64,000 nucleotides of DNA, taken from positions 594,775-658,774 of the forward strand of contig NZ_OY781091.1 of the NCBI RefSeq assembly GCF_963676275.1. The letters are read 5' to 3'. Below, in pieces: positions 54,057 through 62,511 of the stretch (positions are counted from its first letter, which is position 1; the number at the start of each line of letters is the position of its first letter). The DNA comes from an uncultured Cohaesibacter sp. GTDB taxonomy: Bacteria; Pseudomonadota; Alphaproteobacteria; Rhizobiales; Cohaesibacteraceae. The notes beneath the pieces were generated by a model. It saw only the letters and a program-made list of their open reading frames with translations, did no database searches and was not told the origin of the DNA. The position numbers and the translations under genes were made by a program.

Positions 54057-54824
54057 GTGCAGGATCAGATTAGTTCAATGAAAATACCAACAATTACACG
54101 CCCTTCAAAAGAGCTTATCAAGGCGCTTGCCGAAGTGGGAACCGCAACAATCAGCGGTGAAATGAGCAAGCTGGGCATTACCGATCCATATATCTGCGGC
54201 CCGGTTCCGATGACAGGCGGCAAGGAGGTAAAGACCATCGCAGGTCCGGCCCTCACCCTGCAATTCCTGCCGAAACGCAAGGACGTCTATGACATCGACG
54301 AATATGATGATCCGGAAGCCCAGATGCATCGGCAGGTGCTCTATCAGGTGGAAGAAGGCGATGTCGTGGTCGTCGATGCCCGCGGAGACATGCGCAGCGG
54401 TATCTTCGGCGAGATGATGGTGACCTATATGGCCGGGCGCGGTGGTGCGGGTCTCATTGTTGACGGGTGCATTCGCGATTCCAGAAAGGCCATCGCAACA
54501 GGGCTGCCGATGTGGGTGCGCGGAACCACCCCGAATTTTCACACCCAGACCAGCATGTTCCCCCATGCCGTCAATGTGCCCATCTCCTGTGGTGGGGTGC
54601 TTGTGATGCCCGGTGACATCATCGTCGCCGATGCCGATGGTGCCATTACCGTTCCGGTTTCTTTCGCCGAGCAGGCGCTTGATGTCGCGAGCAAGCATGC
54701 CGAATGGGAAGATTTCTCACGCTTCAAGCTCGCTCAGGGCGGGGATCTGCGGAAATATTATCCGCTGCATGAAACAGCCCGCGAGGAATATCAGGCTTGG
54801 TGCAACGAGAACGCCCACAAGTAA
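54057..54824 (+). CDS. RraA/HMG-aldolase-family protein
   Basis: A 255-residue RraA-fold protein (4-hydroxy-4-methyl-2-oxoglutarate aldolase family). The metal/active-site region is FGEMMVTYMAGRGGAGLIVD then GCIRDSRKA, with the family arginine and aspartate. These are divalent-metal class II aldolases or decarboxylases, or RNase-E inhibitors. Together with the UxuA-like dehydratase it may cleave a 2-keto-3-deoxy acid. The start is GTG 54057 with GGAG six bases upstream; ATG 54078 would remove seven residues. Confidence 0.86.
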   Translation: MQDQISSMKIPTITRPSKELIKALAEVGTATISGEMSKLGITDPYICGPVPMTGGKEVKTIAGPALTLQFLPKRKDVYDIDEYDDPEAQMHRQVLYQVEEGDVVVVDARGDMRSGIFGEMMVTYMAGRGGAGLIVDGCIRDSRKAIATGLPMWVRGTTPNFHTQTSMFPHAVNVPISCGGVLVMPGDIIVADADGAITVPVSFAEQALDVASKHAEWEDFSRFKLAQGGDLRKYYPLHETAREEYQAWCNENAHK

Positions 54825-54920
54825 TTCCAACAAAGGGGACTCGATAGCGAGCAGCCCCCGAAATGCTGTGATCCAGTCCTCCCGATGGATCACAGCAAAT
54901 CCCTTATGGAGGAAACGGCA

Positions 54921-56012
54921 ATGGCGAGTGTTTCACTATCCAGCATTCGAAAGTCTTTTGGTACGGTTGAAGTGCTGCATGGCATTGATCTGGAAATAGA
55001 AAAAGGCGAGTTCGTGGTTTTCGTCGGGCCTTCCGGATGCGGCAAATCAACCATGCTTCGGTTGATTGCCGGACTGGAAGAAATCACCAGCGGAACACTT
55101 CAGATTGATGGAGAGAAAGCCAACGACATTCCACCCGGCGAGCGGGGAATAGCGATGGTGTTCCAGTCCTACGCTCTCTATCCGCACATGACCGTGTTCC
55201 AGAATATGGCATTCGGTCTTGAAATGGCTGGAATGGCCAAGGACGAAATCGACCGGCGCGTTCGCAAATCGGCCCATATGCTGCAATTGACGGACTATCT
55301 GGAGCGCTATCCGCGCAATCTTTCGGGCGGCCAGCGCCAGCGCGTAGCAATCGGACGGGCGGTAACACGCGACCCGAAAGTCTTCCTGTTTGACGAACCC
55401 CTTTCAAACCTTGATGCAGCCTTGCGCGTGGCCACGCGTATCGAAATCGCCAATCTGAAAGAGCAGATGCCCGATTCCACCATGATCTATGTGACCCATG
55501 ATCAGGTCGAGGCGATGACATTGGCCGACCGTATCGTTGTCTTCAATAGCGGCCATATCGAACAGGTCGGCACGCCGCTGGAGCTGTATGATCGGCCCAG
55601 AAATCTCTTTGTGGCGAAATTCATCGGCTCGCCCGAAATGAATATCCTGCAAGGCGCCCTGAAGATGGAGGGAGCGGACCCCTTCTTGAAAATGGATGAT
55701 GCCGCGCTGCAACTGCCGCAAGGGGCAATCCTGAAGCCGTCAATGGCAGGCAAGCCCCTGATGGTCGGCATCAGGCCCGAGCATGTGCGGCTTTCAGACC
55801 CGGCCTCGGCCCGATTGTCCGGAAAGGTGCTGTTTTCCGAGAAGCTCGGCGAGTCGACCAATCTTCACCTTGAGATCGACAAGGGGGCCGAGGCGGCCTT
55901 CATCGCCAAATTGCCCGACCTGGTTGATGTGCGCCGCGGCGAGCAGGTGCATCTGAGCTTCAATGACGACAAACTGCATTATTTCGATGCGGATGGACTG
56001 GCTCTTTCCTGA
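54921..56012 (+). CDS. Sugar ABC transporter ATP-binding protein (MalK/UgpC type)
   Basis: A 363-residue ATPase: Walker A GPSGCGKST at residues 36-44, LSGGQRQRV, FLFDEPLSNLD and a C-terminal TOBE region. ATG 54921 (MASVSLSSIR) follows TGGAGGAAACGGCA. It completes the importer encoded by 50861-53951, although the aldolase gene separates it from its partners. It converges on the fucO copy at 56105, across a shared terminator. Confidence 0.94.
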   Translation: MASVSLSSIRKSFGTVEVLHGIDLEIEKGEFVVFVGPSGCGKSTMLRLIAGLEEITSGTLQIDGEKANDIPPGERGIAMVFQSYALYPHMTVFQNMAFGLEMAGMAKDEIDRRVRKSAHMLQLTDYLERYPRNLSGGQRQRVAIGRAVTRDPKVFLFDEPLSNLDAALRVATRIEIANLKEQMPDSTMIYVTHDQVEAMTLADRIVVFNSGHIEQVGTPLELYDRPRNLFVAKFIGSPEMNILQGALKMEGADPFLKMDDAALQLPQGAILKPSMAGKPLMVGIRPEHVRLSDPASARLSGKVLFSEKLGESTNLHLEIDKGAEAAFIAKLPDLVDVRRGEQVHLSFNDDKLHYFDADGLALS

Positions 56013-56033
56013 GCGGCAATCAAGCATGAAAGC

Positions 56034-56080
56034 AAAAAGGCATCCCGGATGTTCCTGTTGGAGGAATGATCCGGGATGCC
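56034..56080 (-). terminator. Terminator between ABC ATPase and fucO copy 2
   Basis: GGCATCCCGGAT (56039-56050) and ATCCGGGATGCC (56069-56080) form a perfect 12-bp stem. Read on the minus strand, TTTTT follows (complement of 56034-56038), so it is a good terminator for fucO copy 2 at 56105; the inner TTCC/GGAA lengthens the stem. Confidence 0.85.
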
Positions 56081-56104
56081 GAAATGAACCAGCCTGCCAA
56101 CGGC

Positions 56105-57253
56105 TCACATCAGGGCGCGGTAGAGGTCCTTGACGTCTTCGAGCTTGGCCGGGCGTGGGTTGCCGCCAGTGCAGACATCGGCCATGGCAGCTTCTGCCAG
56201 CGCGTCGATATCCTCGGCCCTTGCCCCCACTTCCGTCAGCTTGGTCGGGATCTTGACATCGATCGAAAGCTGCTGGACAGCATCAACCGCAGCCTTGCGG
56301 GCCTCTTCCAGCGCCATGGCCTCAACGCCCTTGACACCCATCGCAACCGCGATATCGCGATATTTCTCACCGGTAAATTCGGCATTATAGGCCATCAGGC
56401 TCGGCAGCAGAATGGCATTGGCCACCCCGTGCGGCGTGTCATAGAAGGCACCCAGCGGATGGGCCATGCCATGCACCAGTCCAAGCCCGACATTGGAGAA
56501 GCCCATGCCAGCGACATATTGGCCAAGCGCCATGCCTTCGACACCTTCGGGCTTGCCTGCGCAGGAATCGCGCAGCGACTTGGCGATGATCTCGATGGCC
56601 TTCAGATGCAGCGCGTCGGTCAGCTCCCATGCGCCGAGCGTGATATAGCCCTCGATGGCATGGGTCAGGGCATCCATGCCCGTTGCAGCCTTGAGCGAGG
56701 TTGGCATCGAAGCCATCAGTTCACTGTCAATGATCGCGACAATGGGAATGTCATGCGGGTCGACGCAGACGAATTTGCGGCGTTTCTCGGTATCGGTGAT
56801 GACATAGTTGATGGTCACCTCGGCGGCTGTCCCCGCAGTAGTGGCCAGCGCGATGATCGGCACGCAGGGCTTTTTGGTCGGCGCGACGCCCTCAAGGCTG
56901 CGAATGTCATCAAATTCGGGATTGTTGATGACGATGCCGATGGCCTTTGAGGTATCCTGAGGCGAACCGCCCCCAATGGCGATCAGATAGTCGGCCCCGG
57001 CTTTCTTGAAGGTCTCGATGCCTTCCTTGACCACCGCGATGGTCGGGTTCGGCATCACCTTGTCAAAGATCTCATAGGCAAGGCCCGCCTTATCGAGTAG
57101 CGCGGTCACCTTTTCGACCACCCCGCTTTTGACAAGAACCGCATCGGTAACGATCAAGGCCTTGTCAAAACCGCGATTCTTCACTTCCGTAACCAGTTCG
57201 GAACGACAGCCCGCCCCGAAATAGGATGTTTCATTCAGTATCATGCGTGGCAT
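56105..57253 (-). CDS. fucO: Lactaldehyde reductase FucO, copy 2
   Basis: The second FucO, 382 residues, with the same metal ligands (D194, H198, H261, H275). It differs from copy 1 at residues 2 (Pro for Asn) and 225 (Lys for Arg) only, but the DNA shows several clustered silent changes, for example in the TTAGTAAEVT region. ATG 57253 is preceded by GGAAGGAGAAGCTGAA. It is the last gene of the rhamnose operon and disposes of the lactaldehyde from RhaD. The promoter-side and downstream sequences do not match copy 1, so the repeat is confined to the gene. Confidence 0.96.
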   Translation of the reverse strand: MPRMILNETSYFGAGCRSELVTEVKNRGFDKALIVTDAVLVKSGVVEKVTALLDKAGLAYEIFDKVMPNPTIAVVKEGIETFKKAGADYLIAIGGGSPQDTSKAIGIVINNPEFDDIRSLEGVAPTKKPCVPIIALATTAGTAAEVTINYVITDTEKRRKFVCVDPHDIPIVAIIDSELMASMPTSLKAATGMDALTHAIEGYITLGAWELTDALHLKAIEIIAKSLRDSCAGKPEGVEGMALGQYVAGMGFSNVGLGLVHGMAHPLGAFYDTPHGVANAILLPSLMAYNAEFTGEKYRDIAVAMGVKGVEAMALEEARKAAVDAVQQLSIDVKIPTKLTEVGARAEDIDALAEAAMADVCTGGNPRPAKLEDVKDLYRALM

Positions 57254-57443
57254 TTCAGCTTCTCCTTCCATGTTGGACGAGCTGTGCGTCCTGGCGGGCT
57301 GACCATCGCGCCTTTCCTGCTCACGAGCGCAAAGACGAGGCCAACGCCCGATCTGGCCGGTTCCTCCTCCGGTGACATTCCGGCCAGAATTGAAAAATGA
57401 ATTTACCCTGCACCAGCCTTCCCGTCGGGCAGGGCTGGCCAAA

Positions 57444-57758
57444 TCAGGCCATATAGAACATTTCCTTGAGTGCAATTGAGACAGGTTCGTTATCCGGTTT
57501 CACATCCATGAGCGGTGCATTCCATTGCCACCACTTCCGGACCACTTCCAACTTTGGCAAATCATCCATCCGGTGCCCTTCTTCCCGATTAAGGAAGGCA
57601 AACAGATCGCCGCTTTCCTCATCCAGAAAGATCGAATATTGGGATATCCCGGCCTCCTTGAGCACACGGACCATTTCGGGCCAGATCTCGTCATGGCGCT
57701 TTTTATATTCCGCCTCGAAGCCCGGTTTTAATTTCATTCTGAAGGCATAACGTTCCAC
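57444..57758 (-). CDS. rhaM: L-rhamnose mutarotase RhaM, copy 2
   Basis: A 104-residue protein very like E. coli RhaM. H22, Y41 and the W76-W77 pair lie at the positions I recall for its catalytic residues. It equilibrates the alpha and beta anomers so that rhamnose isomerase can use them. It stands between rhaQ and fucO in the rhamnose operon, matching rhaU/rhaM of the rhizobial rha locus. Confidence 0.95.
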   Translation of the reverse strand: MERYAFRMKLKPGFEAEYKKRHDEIWPEMVRVLKEAGISQYSIFLDEESGDLFAFLNREEGHRMDDLPKLEVVRKWWQWNAPLMDVKPDNEPVSIALKEMFYMA

Positions 57759-57857
57759 GTTTCAGCGCTCCCCTATCAGGAATGCCGCCGGTCAGGACGG
57801 CATCCTCCTTTTGAAATTTTCATTCTCTTCGCTTTGCAAGAATGTCTTATGGTCCAT

Positions 57858-58883
57858 TCATTCATTCTTCTGTTTGCGCAGCCTTGGCAGATATTTCCGG
57901 CCGATGATCGGCAGCGCGACAGACAGGATCAACAGCGTGCCTGTGAAGACGATGAGAATATTGCCAGGAACATTGTTGAGCGTGATCGCCAGACGCAGGA
58001 AACCGATGACAAGGGCCGCCAGAAAGACCCCCGAGATGGTGCCCCTGCCGCCATCAAGCGAGACGCCGCCGAGCACGACGATGGTAATTACCTCCATTTC
58101 CAGACCATTGGCGATGTCGGGGCGGGTGCTGCCCAGTCGCGAGGTCAGGAAAACCGCAGCCAGCCCTGCCATCAGTCCATTGAGCGTGAAGAGCAGGAAG
58201 CGAAGCCGGTCGGTCCTGATGCCCGAGAAGCGGGCCCCTTCGGGATTGTTGCCAAGGGCAAAGATGGATCGCCCGATCGTTGTGTAATGCACAAAGACGA
58301 TGAACAGGCCCGAAAGCAGCACGAAGGTGATGAAGGAATAGGGCACCATATCGAGAAAATAGGACTGCCCGATGGCGGTGAAATTATCGGGATAATCCGA
58401 TATCTTGCCATTGCCCAGAATGGCGGCCGCGATACCCCGGAACAGGGACATGGTGCCGATGGTGACCACGATGGCGGGCATTTTGAGCCGGGTGACCAGA
58501 AAGCCGTTGAACAGGCCGCACAAAGCGCCGGTCAAAAGGCCGATGGCACAGATCGGCAGCGCGCCGAGGCCGAAATACTGGCTGGCCAGCCCCATCATCA
58601 GCGAGGAGAGGGCCATCACCGAGGCCATTGAAATATCAATGTCGCGACAGATGATCACCAGCGCCGTGGAGAGGGCCATCATCGCTATCTCGGAAAAGAT
58701 CGCGGTTGAATCCAGAAGGTTATAAATGTCGAAGAACCACGGGCTTGAGGCGTCGCCGCCAATGAAGACCATGATCAGCAAGCCGATCAGGACGATTTCC
58801 CGCGACTTGAGGACGGAACCGACCGACAGGGAGGTTGGTGCCTCAAGGCCATTTTGATCTTTGGAGGTGGCAATCATGGTCAT
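57858..58883 (-). CDS. rhaQ: Rhamnose ABC importer permease RhaQ
   Basis: A 341-residue RbsC-type permease (STALVIICRDIDISMASVMA; ALGNNPEGARFSGIRTDRLR; TIVVLGGVSLDGGRGTISGV). It overlaps the end of rhaP by four bases (ATGA at 58880-58883). The rhaS-ATPase-rhaP-rhaQ-rhaM order matches the rhamnose ABC operon known from Rhizobium leguminosarum, so the substrate assignment is firm by context. Confidence 0.9.
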   Translation of the reverse strand: MTMIATSKDQNGLEAPTSLSVGSVLKSREIVLIGLLIMVFIGGDASSPWFFDIYNLLDSTAIFSEIAMMALSTALVIICRDIDISMASVMALSSLMMGLASQYFGLGALPICAIGLLTGALCGLFNGFLVTRLKMPAIVVTIGTMSLFRGIAAAILGNGKISDYPDNFTAIGQSYFLDMVPYSFITFVLLSGLFIVFVHYTTIGRSIFALGNNPEGARFSGIRTDRLRFLLFTLNGLMAGLAAVFLTSRLGSTRPDIANGLEMEVITIVVLGGVSLDGGRGTISGVFLAALVIGFLRLAITLNNVPGNILIVFTGTLLILSVALPIIGRKYLPRLRKQKNE

Positions 58884-59869
58884 TCTTCCGCTCCTTCGGC
58901 TGCAGCCATGGGAAGTATCCGCCGAACGGGCGGCTTGCGGCTGATCATGTTGAAATAGACGGCAATCAGGATGATGGCGCCCGAAAGAGCCTGCTGCCAG
59001 AACTGGCTCACCCCGATAACGGGCAGAATGTTATAGAGCGTGCCAAGGAACAGGGCTCCGAATACTGCGCCGATGACCGTTCCGGCGCCACCGGAAATGG
59101 CCACTCCACCAATCACGCAGGCGGCAACCGTTTGCAACTCAAAGCCTAGCGCCACGTCGGTGTTGGCCATGGCATAGCGGGATGTCCAGAGCCAGCCGCA
59201 AAGGCCCGACAGAGCCCCCGTCAAGGTATAGACCCAGAATTCATGATGCTTGACCCGGACGCCGGCATATTCGGCGGCCTTGGGATTGCCGCCCATGCCA
59301 TAAAGCTCGCGACCGAAACGGGTCTGCGTCGTCATCAGCCACATGCAGAATGTGACCAGCAGTCCGATCCAGAAAAACAGCGTCAGCCCGAATATGGGCG
59401 TGCGCGGCACCGCCAGATAGCCTTCTGGAAACTGGTGCTGAACGACCCATGCACCACCAGAGACAACGAAAATCATGCCGCGCCAAACGCTCATGGTGCC
59501 CAGTGTCACCACAATGGGGGGGATTTTCAGCTCCGAGATCAGAAGCCCGTTGAGCATGCCGACAAAGGTGCCGATGATGATACAGAGGAGGGGCCACACG
59601 ATGGTTGGCAGACCGGGATTGGCAACCGCCAGAAGCGCCACCATCATGCCGGTGAAGGCCAGATTGGCGGCAACCGACAAGTCGATGCCCCGGATCAGAA
59701 TGACGATCATCTGCGCCAGAGCGAGCACCATCAGGATGGATAAATCCGTAAGCAGGTCGCGCAGGGCCGGAATGGTAACGAAATTGGGCGTGATGATGCC
59801 GGCAATGGCAATCAGCGCCAGCCAGCTGGTTGCGAGGAGCGCCTCGCGACTTTTCATGATCTTCAACAT
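58880..59869 (-). CDS. rhaP: Rhamnose ABC importer permease RhaP
   Basis: A 329-residue RbsC-type permease (VLALAQMIVILIRGIDLSVA; YGMGGNPKAAEYAGVRVKHH; ACVIGGVAISGGAGTVIGAV). Its ATG at 59869 overlaps the stop of the ATPase gene by one base (TAATG), so the genes are translationally coupled. Confidence 0.9.
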   Translation of the reverse strand: MLKIMKSREALLATSWLALIAIAGIITPNFVTIPALRDLLTDLSILMVLALAQMIVILIRGIDLSVAANLAFTGMMVALLAVANPGLPTIVWPLLCIIIGTFVGMLNGLLISELKIPPIVVTLGTMSVWRGMIFVVSGGAWVVQHQFPEGYLAVPRTPIFGLTLFFWIGLLVTFCMWLMTTQTRFGRELYGMGGNPKAAEYAGVRVKHHEFWVYTLTGALSGLCGWLWTSRYAMANTDVALGFELQTVAACVIGGVAISGGAGTVIGAVFGALFLGTLYNILPVIGVSQFWQQALSGAIILIAVYFNMISRKPPVRRILPMAAAEGAEE

Positions 59870-61410
59870 TATGCCACCTTTTCGTTGGAACGAAGTTGCG
59901 GTGCCTTTGCGCCCGTTGCATAGGCGGCGATGACCTCGGCATCGAAATCCTTGCGGTCGATTTCGGCAACGATTTCTCCCAGCCGCATCACGATGATGCG
60001 ATCCGCCATGCCCATCAGTTCGGGCAGCTCGGAGGAAACCAGCAGCACGGACAGATCCTGCTCGACCATCGAGCCAAGGGCGTCATGCACCGCCGATTTG
60101 GCCCCGACATCAATGCCCCGGGTCGGTTCATCGACAATCACCACATTGGGTTCTGTCGCCAGCCAGCGCGACAGAACCACCTTTTGCTGGTTGCCGCCGG
60201 AAAGATCTTCGACAGGCTGCTCGATATTGGCCGCCCGGATGGCAAAGATCCGGCCATAATCCTGTGCCAGCTTCTGCTCGGCCTTCTTGTCGGGCCAAAT
60301 GCCGTTGGCCAGCCTTTTCAGCGATGGCAATGCGATATTGTCGCGAATGGAGAGGGGCAGAATGGCTCCCTGATTGCGCCTGTCCTCGGGCACATAGACG
60401 ACACCGGCATCAATCGCTTCGGAGCAGTCGCGCCAGTTGATCGCCTTGCCATCCAGCGTGATCGAGCCCTCAAACGGATAGGGGCTCAAGGCCATGACCG
60501 AGCGCATCACCTCGGAGCGACCGGCGCCGACCAGACCATAGAAGCCCAGAATTTCGCGCTTGTGCAAGGTGAAGGAAATATCCTTGAATTCGATGCCGTT
60601 GCCGAGATTTTCAACCACCATCAGCGGGGCACCGACTTCGACTTCCCTTTTGGGAAAAACGGTTTCGACCTCGCGCCCGACCATCATCTTGACCAGATCA
60701 TGCTCCTGAACATCGGCGATGTTGCCCTCGCCAACAAAGCTGCCGTCTCGGAAAACCACATAGCGGTCTGCAATATGGAAGATCTCGTCGAATTTATGGG
60801 AGATGAAAAGGATGCCCTTTCCCATCTTTCTCAGGCGCTCGATGATCACATAGAGCTTTTCAATTTCATTGGAAGACAGCGAGGAGGTCGGCTCATCCAT
60901 GATGACCACATCGGCCTCTTCAGCCAGAGCGCGGGCGATTGCCACCATATGCTGCTGCCCGAGGCTGAGCTGCTTGAGCATGATGGAGGGATCAACATGC
61001 AGATCCACCTCTGTCAGCAGGTCTCTTGCCTTGTCATGCATGCTCTTCCAGTCGAGCAGACCATTGCTCTTGAGGCAGGGATGGCCCATGAAGATATTCT
61101 CGACGACCGAGAGTTCCTCAAACAGCGTCGTTTCCTGGTGAATGGCGGTGATGCCCATGACCGCAGCGGCCTTGGCTGTCGCCAGCTTGACGGCAATGCC
61201 CTTGATCCTGATGGTTCCGCTATCGGGGTGATAAAGCCCCGTCATCGATTTGACGAGCGTTGATTTGCCGGCTCCATTTTCGCCAATCAGCGCGACAACT
61301 TCACCGGGATAGATCCGGCATTCGGCGTTTTTGAGAGCATGAATGCCACCAAATGTCTTGGTGATCCCCTTGAGCTCGACAAGGGGAGTGATGTTCGCAT
61401 GATCAGCCAT
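59869..61410 (-). CDS. Rhamnose ABC importer dual ATPase
   Basis: A 513-residue protein with two ABC domains: the first has GENGAGKST at about residue 43, VVIMDEPTSSL; the second has GLVGAGRSE, LSGGNQQKVVLSRWL and VVIVDEPTRGIDVG. It is the RbsA-type energy subunit, called RhaT in rhizobia; I leave the symbol blank because rhaT also names the unrelated symporter at 37838. ATG 61410 is used. Confidence 0.93.
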   Translation of the reverse strand: MADHANITPLVELKGITKTFGGIHALKNAECRIYPGEVVALIGENGAGKSTLVKSMTGLYHPDSGTIRIKGIAVKLATAKAAAVMGITAIHQETTLFEELSVVENIFMGHPCLKSNGLLDWKSMHDKARDLLTEVDLHVDPSIMLKQLSLGQQHMVAIARALAEEADVVIMDEPTSSLSSNEIEKLYVIIERLRKMGKGILFISHKFDEIFHIADRYVVFRDGSFVGEGNIADVQEHDLVKMMVGREVETVFPKREVEVGAPLMVVENLGNGIEFKDISFTLHKREILGFYGLVGAGRSEVMRSVMALSPYPFEGSITLDGKAINWRDCSEAIDAGVVYVPEDRRNQGAILPLSIRDNIALPSLKRLANGIWPDKKAEQKLAQDYGRIFAIRAANIEQPVEDLSGGNQQKVVLSRWLATEPNVVIVDEPTRGIDVGAKSAVHDALGSMVEQDLSVLLVSSELPELMGMADRIIVMRLGEIVAEIDRKDFDAEVIAAYATGAKAPQLRSNEKVA

Positions 61411-61427
61411 GATTTCCTCCGCTTGTT

Positions 61428-61453
61428 GGGCAGGCCGGAAGTCCGACCCGCCC
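61428..61453 (-). other. Hairpin between rhaS and the ATPase gene
   Basis: A 26-base stem-loop from GGGC (61428) to GCCC (61453), with inner CGGA/TCCG, two mismatches and an AG loop, directly downstream of the rhaS stop. It is the rhamnose version of the hairpins following the other binding-protein genes. Confidence 0.5.
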
Positions 61454-61482
61454 GAATGTTCCTTTCACTTCCAGCTCAAGGC

Positions 61483-62475
61483 TCAGAAGATCTTGGAATA
61501 TTTGTCGACGTTGCTTGCGTCATAGACAAATGGCTGAGGAAGAGAGGTTTCCAGCTTGTCGTCGAGCGTGAATTTCCCCATGCGACCGGCATCCATTTCA
61601 TCACCGGCCTTGACGTCATCCTGCTTGATGAGATCATAGGCGAGATAGGTTGCCGCATAGCCCAGATCGATCGGGTTCCAGATCGCGAAGGACTTGATCG
61701 AACCGGTATGAACATAGCCCGCCAGTTCGGAGGGAAGCCCCAGACCGGTGACATAGACCTTGCCGACCATGTCCTGATCTTCCACCGCCTTTGCCGCAGC
61801 CGAAATGGCAACGGTTGACGGGGCGATAATGGCCTTGAGATCAGGATAGCGGCGCAGCAGGGCGATGGTTTCACGATAGGACTTATCCGACTGCCCCATA
61901 CCGTAGGCAACATCGACCAGTTTCAGTTTCGAGAAGGCGTCGCTTGGAAGCAGCTTCTTCATCTCTTCAATCCACTCATTCTGGTTGGTGGATTGAGGGG
62001 TTTCGGACAGGATGGCGATTTCGCCTTCCGGACCGATGGCGTCAACTGCCATTTCCAGCTGGGCCTTGGCAGCACCGGCAGCGGTTGCCGGATGCAGATG
62101 CAACTGACGGCCTTCAGCCGCAATCGCGGAATCGAAGGAAAGCACCTTGATGCCGCGTTTCATGGCCTTCTTGGCGACCGGAACCAGAGCGTCCGGATCG
62201 TTGGAAGAAATCGCGATAGCATCAACGCGCTGAGCGATCAGCGCATTGATCACTTCGATCTGACCTTCTGCGGTCACCACAGCCGGTGCGTTGAAGATCA
62301 GTTCAACACCGCCCAATTGTTCAGCTGCTTCCATTCCTCCGTCACGAGCAGCTTCAAAAAAGGCGTTGCCAAGGCTCTTTGGAACCATGGCGATGCGTAA
62401 GTCAGCAGCCGTCGCCATGGCGGATGTCGCCAGAAGACCTGCAATTGCCAACGGTAGTAGCTTCTTCATTTTCAT
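61483..62475 (-). CDS. rhaS: Rhamnose ABC importer binding protein RhaS
   Basis: A 330-residue periplasmic binding protein of the RhaS/LsrB type, with a signal peptide (MKMKKLLPLAIAGLLATSAM, cleavage near ATAADLR) and RIAMVPKSLGNAFFEAARDG, AIAISSNDPDALVPVAKKAM and GEIAILSETPQSTNQNEWIE. The rhamnose assignment rests on the flanking rhaD, rhaA and rhaM genes. It lies 36 bases downstream of rhaD. Confidence 0.93.
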   Translation of the reverse strand: MKMKKLLPLAIAGLLATSAMATAADLRIAMVPKSLGNAFFEAARDGGMEAAEQLGGVELIFNAPAVVTAEGQIEVINALIAQRVDAIAISSNDPDALVPVAKKAMKRGIKVLSFDSAIAAEGRQLHLHPATAAGAAKAQLEMAVDAIGPEGEIAILSETPQSTNQNEWIEEMKKLLPSDAFSKLKLVDVAYGMGQSDKSYRETIALLRRYPDLKAIIAPSTVAISAAAKAVEDQDMVGKVYVTGLGLPSELAGYVHTGSIKSFAIWNPIDLGYAATYLAYDLIKQDDVKAGDEMDAGRMGKFTLDDKLETSLPQPFVYDASNVDKYSKIF

Positions 62476-62511
62476 AGTCTCACTCCCTTACTATGTATAA
62501 AAATCAGAATC

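Noticed and set aside
56105-57253. fucO copy as part of a transposon or insertion sequence
   Set aside because: No terminal repeats, target duplications or transposase near either copy; the match covers only the coding sequence.
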